A stretch of DNA of 64,000 nucleotides from Gigantopelta aegis (Eukaryota > Mollusca > Gastropoda > Neomphalida > Peltospiridae). This document shows, piece by piece, positions 35,301 through 44,300 of this stretch. Positions within the stretch are counted from its first letter, which is position 1. Every line of letters starts with the position of its first letter. The notes under the pieces were generated by a model. It ran no database searches. It saw nothing but the letters and a program-made list of their open reading frames with translations, and was not told the DNA's origin. The stretch spans positions 4,870,169-4,934,168 of the forward strand of contig NC_054699.1 in assembly GCF_016097555.1 (NCBI RefSeq). The letters run 5' to 3'. Both the position numbers and the translations under genes were made by a program.

Positions 35301-38300
35301 ATTGTAGTACACATGAGTATAAATAAACACTGCCACGTTGCTTTGTCTGTGTGTTGCGTGGGGGTATCTCCGAGCGTTACGTAATATTTTGGGGGGTGTA
35401 TGGTCTAGCGTTACAAGGGTGGGTGGGTGGATATCTAATGTTGACAAAAATAGCGTTATGTAATAACGGCCCCCTTATATATACCATCCCAGGAAAGCAC
35501 ATACCATGGCCTTTGATAGCACATACCATGGCCTTTGATATACCAGTATTTTAATATTTGATATACCAGTCGTGGTGCACTAGCTGGAGTGAGAAATAGC
35601 CCAATGGGCCCACTGATGGGGATCGATCCCAAATCAACCGTGAATCAAGCAAACGCTTTACCACTAATATTCTAAGGATGTTTACTTGCGCTAATGTTCC
35701 CAATCCCATCACACATGGGACCGTGGCAAGAAATCCTGGCTAAATTTGTGTAAATCAATATTTCTTTACTCACATGATACAGCAGCACATGAGCTGGTGA
35801 GGACGACTCGTCTGACGGACTTGGCAGCGACGCACGCCTTCAGCACGTTTGTCGTCCCGTCGACCGCGGGCTGGATGACCTCGTTCTCATCCTTCGGGGC
35901 ACTGTTTGGAAACGGACTCGCTACGTGGATTACGTACTCCACATCTTTCACCGCTCTGTAATCACGTCAAACAAACACATTAAAAGTGACGTGGATTACA
36001 TACTCTGCATCTTTCACCGCTCTGAAATCACATCAAACATACATATTAAAAGTGACGTGGATCACGTACTCCACATCTTTCACCGCTCTGTAATCACGTC
36101 AAACAAACATATTAAAAGTGACGTGGATTACGTACTCTGCATCTTTCACCGCTCTGAAATCACATCAAACATACATATTAAAAGTGACGTGGATCACGTA
36201 CTCCACATCTTTCACCGCTCTGTAATCACGTCAAACAAACATATTAAAAGTGACGTGGATTACGTAGTCTGCATCTTTCACTGCTCTGAAATCACGTCAA
36301 ACAAACATATTAAAAGTGACGTGGATCACGTAGTCTGCATCTTTCACCGCTCTGAAATCACGTCAAACAAACATATTAAAAGTGACGTGGATTACGTACT
36401 CTGCATAGGCCGCTCTGAAATCACGTCAAACATACATATTAAAACTGACGTGGATTACGTAGTCTGCATCTTTCACCGCTCTGAAATCACGTCAAACAAA
36501 CATATTAAAAGTGACGTGGATTACGTAGTCTGCATCTTTCACCGCTCTGAAATCACGTCAAACAAACATATTAAAAGTGACGTTGATTACGTAGTCTGCA
36601 TCTTTCATCGCTCTGAAATCACGTCAAACATACATATTAAAACTGACGTGGATTACGTAGTCCGCACAGACTGCTCTGAAATCACGTCAAACAAACATAT
36701 TAAAAGTGACGTTGATTACGTAGTCTGCATCTTTCATCGCTCTGAAATCACGTCAAACATACATATTAAAAGTGACGTGGATTATGTAGTCCGCACAGAC
36801 TGCTCTGAAATCACGTCAAACAAACATATTAAAACTGACGTGGATTACGTAGTCCACACAGACTGCTCTGAAATCACGTCAAACAAACATATTAAAAGTG
36901 ACGTTGATTACGTAGTCTGCATCTTTCATCGCTCTGAAATCACGTCAAACATACATATTAAAAGTGACGTGGATTATGTAGTCCGCACAGACTGCTCTGA
37001 AATCACGTCAAACAAACATATTAAAACTGACGTGGATTACGTAGTCCGCACAGACTGCTCTGAAATCACGTCAAACAAACATATTAAAAGTGACGTGGAT
37101 TACGTAGTCTGCATCTTTCACCGCTCTGAAATCACGTCAAACATACATATGAAAACTGACGTGGATTACGTAGTCCGCACAGACTGCTCTGAAATCACGT
37201 CAAACAAACATATTAAAAGTGACGTGGATTACGTAGTCTGCATCTTTCACCGCTCTGAAATCACGTCAAACATACATATGAAAACTGACGTGGATTACGT
37301 AGTCCGCACAGACTGCTCTGAAATCACGTCAAACAAACATATTAAAAGTGACGTGGATTACGTAGTCTGCATCTTTCACCGCTCTGAAATCACGTGAAAC
37401 ATACATATGAAAACTGACGTGGATTACGTAGTCCGCACAGACTGCTCTGAAATCACGTCAAACAAACATATTAAAAGTGACGTGGATTACGTAGTCTGCA
37501 TCTTTCACCGCTCTGAAATCACGTCAAACATACATATTAAAAGTGACGTGGATTACGTAGTCTGCATCTTTCACCGCTCTGAAATCACGTCAAACATACA
37601 TATGAAAACTGACGTGGATTACGTAGTCCGCACAGACTGCTCTGAAATCACGTCAAACAAACATATTAAAAGCGACGTGGATTACGTAGTCTGCATCTTT
37701 CACCACTCTGAAATAACGTCAAACAAACATTAAAAGTGACGTGGATTACGTAGTCCGCACAGACTGCTGTGAAATCACGTCAAACAAACATATTAAAACT
37801 GACGTGGATTACGTAGTCTGCATCTTTCACCACTCTGAAATCACGTCAAACAAACATATTAAAACTGACGTGGATTACGTAGTCCGCACAGACTGCTCTG
37901 AAATCACGTCAAACAAACATATTAAAAGTGACGTGGATTACGTAGTCTGCATCTTTCACCGCTATAATATATACCTGTAATTAAATCGATTCATCTGCCA
38001 TTTTACGGCACATTACTAATGTCGTAATTGTTATTAGGAATGCATGCGAATGAACTTGTGAAGAGGTGATTCCTATAGTTGATAAATAATAATTAAAGTT
38101 ACTGTTTGTGTTCGGTTCCACTAAAACAGTGAACGACTATTGACTATCATTATCAAATTCCGTACCCAATAATTATATTAAACGAATTTAAGCATTACTA
38201 TTTTAATGGCACTGCTAAGAGATGCATTTAAATTGCAGTACTCATTAAAAGTTAAATAAAAGCATTGTGATAATATCTACCAGTGTTACTAGTAGTTACC

Positions 38301-41300
38301 AATCGGCTACCTTGCTTTTGGTTTAAATAATATTTATTTTCGTCACATATCATATACTGCCTTGTAAATCCATAAATACTGTTTTGTAAATAGTCGTGTC
38401 TTTAAAGCTTTTTAAAGTCGGGTCATGAAATTAGAAACAAGTTTTCATCCTCCACTGGTGAACATGACTTCCGACATGATTAAAACGACATTCACAACTG
38501 GATAAGTCGTTATCGTGAAGGGACCCGTTATCACGATAAGCACAAGACGATTGGAGCGCAGCATAACACATATACAAGTCAACATTTAAAATAATTAACG
38601 TTTGAGTTTCAAACAGACAAGTATTTAATACATAAATAAAACCTGGCTCTAAAGGGGACAGAACCGACTTGTTCCAAAACTGAACTGTGGCCGAATTATT
38701 TCCAAACACTTGATATTCAAGTTAAGGGAGATAACATCATAATGAAGTATATTACCTCCCCCTTAACGTCACTGTTTTTACTCTTGAATACTGGAAAATC
38801 GTTATTCATAGTCCTATTAACATGTCTCAAACAACGGATAAAAAACACGTTTTATGGAAGATAAATTGCTACTGGTCCAGTGTTTTCCGATGTCCAGTTT
38901 TCTTTACAGATTAAAGTAAGATTATTGGATAGTCGCCAACTGGTGAATGTGATTTTATTTTTTAGATGCCAGGGAATGTTTTTAGTCGCCATGGCGAGTA
39001 TTTTACTCGTTTTGTAGAGCACTGCTGTAATCACGTCAAACAAACATATTAAAAGTGACGAGGATTACGCATTCTGCATCTTTCACCGCTCTGAAAGCAT
39101 GTTGAAGAAACAAATATAAAAAATGTACAGTAAAACAAAATGTCTTAGTTAAATCACCAAATATTACTCTAGAGTCAGATCCTGGGATCCACTTAATATA
39201 TTCAAGTGTCTTGTTTATTCTGTGTTTCCAACAAATGTCATTATGTTGTCCTTTTCACAAGCTGGTCCATGTGTCCTTTCTTCACTACCATCCCACCACA
39301 TTACATTTTATCTGGAGCCACTGGAGTGAATGTAGAAAAAAACCCCACCCCAAAACAAAAACTAAAATAAAAACCACAAACACCCTCACCAACCTACCCT
39401 ACTTAATTTTTCTTGGCATGACTGCTTTAAAAAAAAAAACCCAAAAAACTATACTTCCAATTTGAAAATACTTACCCTTCCCAGGATTCTGGTTTTGTGA
39501 GATCAGCCTCGACCAACTCGAGTTTGTATTTGGCATCAGGGCACAGATTGTACAAATGTTTCACCTTCGATTCGTCCTGCAGACTGCGCACTGTACCCCT
39601 CACCTGGTAGCCCCCCTCCTGCAGTTGTTTTACAACATGTGTCGCAATGTAACCAGATGCTCCTGTAACCAGCACCACTAGCAAAATAAAACAAATAAAT
39701 CAGTTTTTCATTTTATTGAACATGGTTTTCAATTTAACGTCATAACAACACTTTGTTAAATCTATGATCAAAACTCCTTTCATGGATATACTTAACGTTA
39801 AGAATCATACTCTGGGACAGCCTTGTGTAATGTTTCAAATACAATGTGACGTCATTTGTAAATCATATATGACGTCAGTAAATAAAAGGCGCTAACTGTA
39901 ATAAAAAGAAAAAGGGAATTCCCCATTTGCAAGCTCTGGTCTGTATTGCACATATGTGCGATACAAAATAAATTTATTGCACATTTTCAAAATGTCTTTA
40001 TCACTATAGTAAGATTGAATAGTGATGTAATAAACATTTTGCATGCTTAGAACATTGTGTTCACCCAAATGATGTCATGTTCCTATAGACAGAACGCTCA
40101 GCGTTCCTCAATTCCATAATATTCAACAAACTTTCCAGACGAAAAAACACAAAAAACTTTTATGTTTAACAACACGACTAGAGCACATTGAGTTTAAAGT
40201 TTGTTTTGTTTAAAGACACCACTAGAGCATTTATTAATTATTGGCTATTGGATTTCAAACATGGCAATTTTGACATAATCTAAGAAAGGAATCCCGCTAT
40301 ATTTTTTTATTAGTAGCATATGCACCATCCCAGACAGGATAGCACATACCATGGTTTTTGATATACCAGTATTTTAATATTTGATATGCAAAAAAATAGT
40401 ATTTTAAAATTTGATATGCAAAACATGGCTTTTGATATACCAGTATTTTAATATTTGATATACCAGTTGTGGTGCACTGGCTGAAACGAGAAATAGCCCA
40501 ATAGGCCCACCGATGGGGATCGATCCCAAACCAACCACACATCAAGCGAGTGCTTTACCATCGAGCTATGTCCTGCCTCAGAGAACATTGATTAATTAAT
40601 CACTGGCTATTGGATGTCAAACATTTAGTAGGCATCAGAGGAAACCTGCTACATTTTTCCATTAGCAGCAAGGTATCTTTTATATGCACTTTCCCACAAG
40701 CAGGAAAGCACATACCACAGCCTTTGACCAGTTGTGGCGCACCAGTTGGAACGAGAGAAAAAAAACCCAGTTAGTTGAATGGATCCACTGAGGTGGTTTG
40801 ATCCTGCGATTCAAACACCTCAGGTGAGCACTCGTGATCAACCAGCTGAGCAAAATCCTGGCCCTACCTTTCGAGACAAAGTAAGCCGTATTATTTCATT
40901 AAACTTTTGTTAATCGTAATATAGAAAGGTGATATGTAATAAATACAGAATGTTTACAGTGCACAAAATGTATACCACTCGACCACTACATGGTCTCATG
41001 ACATAATATTTTTGCACACTATAAACTTGTGCAATAAATGACAAAACAACTGTTAAGTGGTGGATCTGTCTATATATCAGCCTTCATGACAGGAAGGAAA
41101 TGCTTTATTTAACGACACACTCAACACATTTCATTTACGGTTATATGGCGTCAGACATATGGTTAAGGACCACACAGTTATTGAGAGAGGAAACCCGCTG
41201 TTGCCACTTCATGGGCTACTCTTTTCGACTGGCAGCAAGGGAACTTTTATATGCACCATCCCATAGACAAGATAGCACATACCACGGCCTTTGATGTACC

Positions 41301-44300
41301 AGTCGTGGTGCACTGGCTGGACCTTCATGACAGACTGGATTCACTCTTATTGCCATCACGGATGGTGCAATTGCTGTAGCTGCTGTATGAATTAGCATAG
41401 ATCAGGTGATTTACTGTTGAAAGTTTATTGCAGCTGAATAAAATTTATAGCAGTCAACTGGCATTTCTGGCTTTTAATTTTGTGTTTATTTGTTGTAAAA
41501 GTTACTGGTTTAAAAGTGCTATAGGCATGCTTAAAATACACGCAGTAAAGCATTTTGCTTAAAGTTCCAAATTGCCATAGGTAAGCAAATTAACTAAGTT
41601 CGAGCCCTTTGTTTGACATGTGGTTCATACCACCATACCGTAAATCATTGAATAGAAGATCAACCCCTGCAGTTGCCCACGGCAATCGGCAATGCTGTGT
41701 AGTTTTTAATTCTCCACAGCACTTGTTTGACATGTGGTTCATACCACCATACCATAAATCACTGAATAGAAGATCAACCCCTGCAGTTGCCCACGGCAAT
41801 CGGCAATGCTGTGTAGTTTTTAATTCTCCACAGCACTTGTTTGACATGTGGTTCATACCACCATACCGTAAATCACTGAATAGAAGATCAACCCCTGCAG
41901 TTGCCCACGGCAATCGGCAATGCTGTGTAGTTTTTAATTCTCCACAGCACGTTTGACATGTGGTTCATACCACCATACCATAAATCACTGAATAGAAGAT
42001 CAACCCCTGCAGTTGTCCACGGCAATCGGCAATGCTGTGTAGTTTTTAATTCTCCACAGCACTTGTTTGACATGTGGTTCATACCACCATACCATAAATC
42101 ACTGAATAGAAGATCAACCCCTGCAGTTGCCCACGGCAATCGGCAATGCTGTGTAGTGTTTAATTCTCCACAGCACTTGTTTGACATGTGGTTCATACCA
42201 CCGTACCGTAAATCATTGAATAGAAGATCAACCCCTGCAGTTGCCCACGGCAATCGGCAATGCTGTGTAGTTTTTAATTCTCCACAGCACTTGTTTGACT
42301 TGACTATATTCAGGGTTTTTCCAATGGCATGGGTTTTTTTTTTGTTGCCATGAACATTTTCTTAATTGCAGGGGTTGGAAGATTAAGCTTCTATTTTTTT
42401 TTGTGATGCTCTGAGACCCGGTGTAACAGCCCAAAATATACCCCCAGCCAAACTATACCCGGGGTTAAAGTGGACTAACCTGTTTTTATACCCCTAACCC
42501 TAACCCTAATTTTTTTTATTACTAACCTGCATACAAAATAAATAAATAAATAAATAATAAACACTTTAAAAGAAAAGTAACTATTGCTTTCATAAAATCA
42601 CAGATTAGTCATTTTAGAAGATATTTCGATATTCTCTAGCCCAAAATATATAAATTATGATGGAAAAAAACCCTCTGGACATTGAAAATACAGACTTGAG
42701 AGGTATATTCTGGGCTAGCCTGTTTTATACCCCTGGGTATATTCTGGGATAGTCCAGTTTATATCCTGGGTATAGTTTGGCAGGGGTATATTTTGGGCTA
42801 TTATACCGGCCTCTATTCAAAGCAGGCCTCTATTTTTTTGCATGCAAAATTTTATAACATAGCCTTGCTGTACGGTAATAATGTACGCTTCCAAACTTTT
42901 TTGTACATGTGTAAATTAACGCCTCATCTCATTGAGAAATGAAAAACACTTTTTCTTTCCTGTTGTTGCCACGTGGTTGTAAGCTTTTCATGTATTGCAA
43001 TGGAAATGACGAAGGAAGGAAAGAAGGAAATGTTTTGTTTTATGACGCACTCAACACATTTTATTACGGTTACATGGCGTCAGACATATGGTTAAGGACC
43101 ACACAGATACTGAGAGAGGAAATCCGCTGTCACCATAGGCTACTCTTTTCGATTAGCAGCAAGGGATCTTTTATATGCACCATCCCACACAGGATAACAC
43201 ATACCACAGCCTTTGATATACCAGTCGTGGTGCACTGGCTGGAGTGAGAAATAGCCCAATGGGCCCACCGACGGGGATCGATCCCAAACCGACTGTGCAT
43301 CAAGCGAATGCTTTACCACTGGGCTACGTCCCGCCCCTGGAAATGACGAGTATAATGTGGTCATTAACTTGACAAAGCTACAATAGCAAAATTGGCCTTG
43401 ATATTCAAGGCAGGTCTCTATTGTTTTTTACGATGCAGCATGCTATGAAACCCGACCTCTATTCAAAGTAGGTGTGTAATTGAAGTAGGTGTGTATTCGA
43501 GGCAGGTCTCTATTCAGGCATTTACGTACTTCATCAAGATTAACATCCACTGACAGTAATGAAGTAATGTTTAAGAACAGCTACAATGTAGCTAGAAAAT
43601 ATACCGTAAATGCTAGTTCATCAAGATTAACGTCGACTGCATGACATACAGTCTGTACGTAGTCTGTATGCATGTCATGCAGTCGACGTTAATCTTGATG
43701 AACTAGCATTTACGGTATATTTTCTAGCTAGCTGTTCTTAAACAATACTTCATGGACTGTAGGATCGATCAGTCTCATTGGAGCGGATCAATGGTTTTGT
43801 ATCGGGGATAAAATTATTTCTAGAAAGGGCAATTTGGGTTTGTTGAAGGCAAATCAGCTGTGCTCAGAGAGTACTACAATATGTACATGTAGATCTGTAA
43901 GTGATAGGCAAACATTTTTTATTATTTTTTAAATATTGTTATGGAGTCATCTCCGTTTGCAGAGAGTGACTATATCCTAGCTCTCGAATGGTGAAGTACT
44001 TGGGCTAGGCATTGCCTGGTTCACAGAGTTTGATATTCCATTCTTGAGGCACTGATTGGGATGGGGAAAAAAAAAAAAATGGGTCCATGAACGAGGTTTG
44101 ATCCTATGACCCAGTGCTCTAGGATGAGTGCTCTGCTGAAGCATTAATTCATACCAGCCTGTAAAGCAGAGATAAAACGACAGCTCCACTCTGTGACAGA
44201 TCACACTCAGCATTTCATCTAATATATTTAGGGGCTAACTGACGTTCCTTGAATTTCCATTTGGTTACAGATTTTCTGATCAATTTCGGCAAATTTTTAT

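Noticed and set aside
35925..37980. Plus-strand open frames of up to 490 codons (…SDVDYVVCIFHRSEITSNKHIK…)
   Set aside because: They exist only because the minisatellite units are 63 or 66 bp, multiples of three. They are antisense to the SDR exon 3 acceptor.
41590..42353. Frames through the 114-bp tandem repeat on both strands
   Set aside because: The unit is a multiple of three; both strands are open and the locus is intronic.
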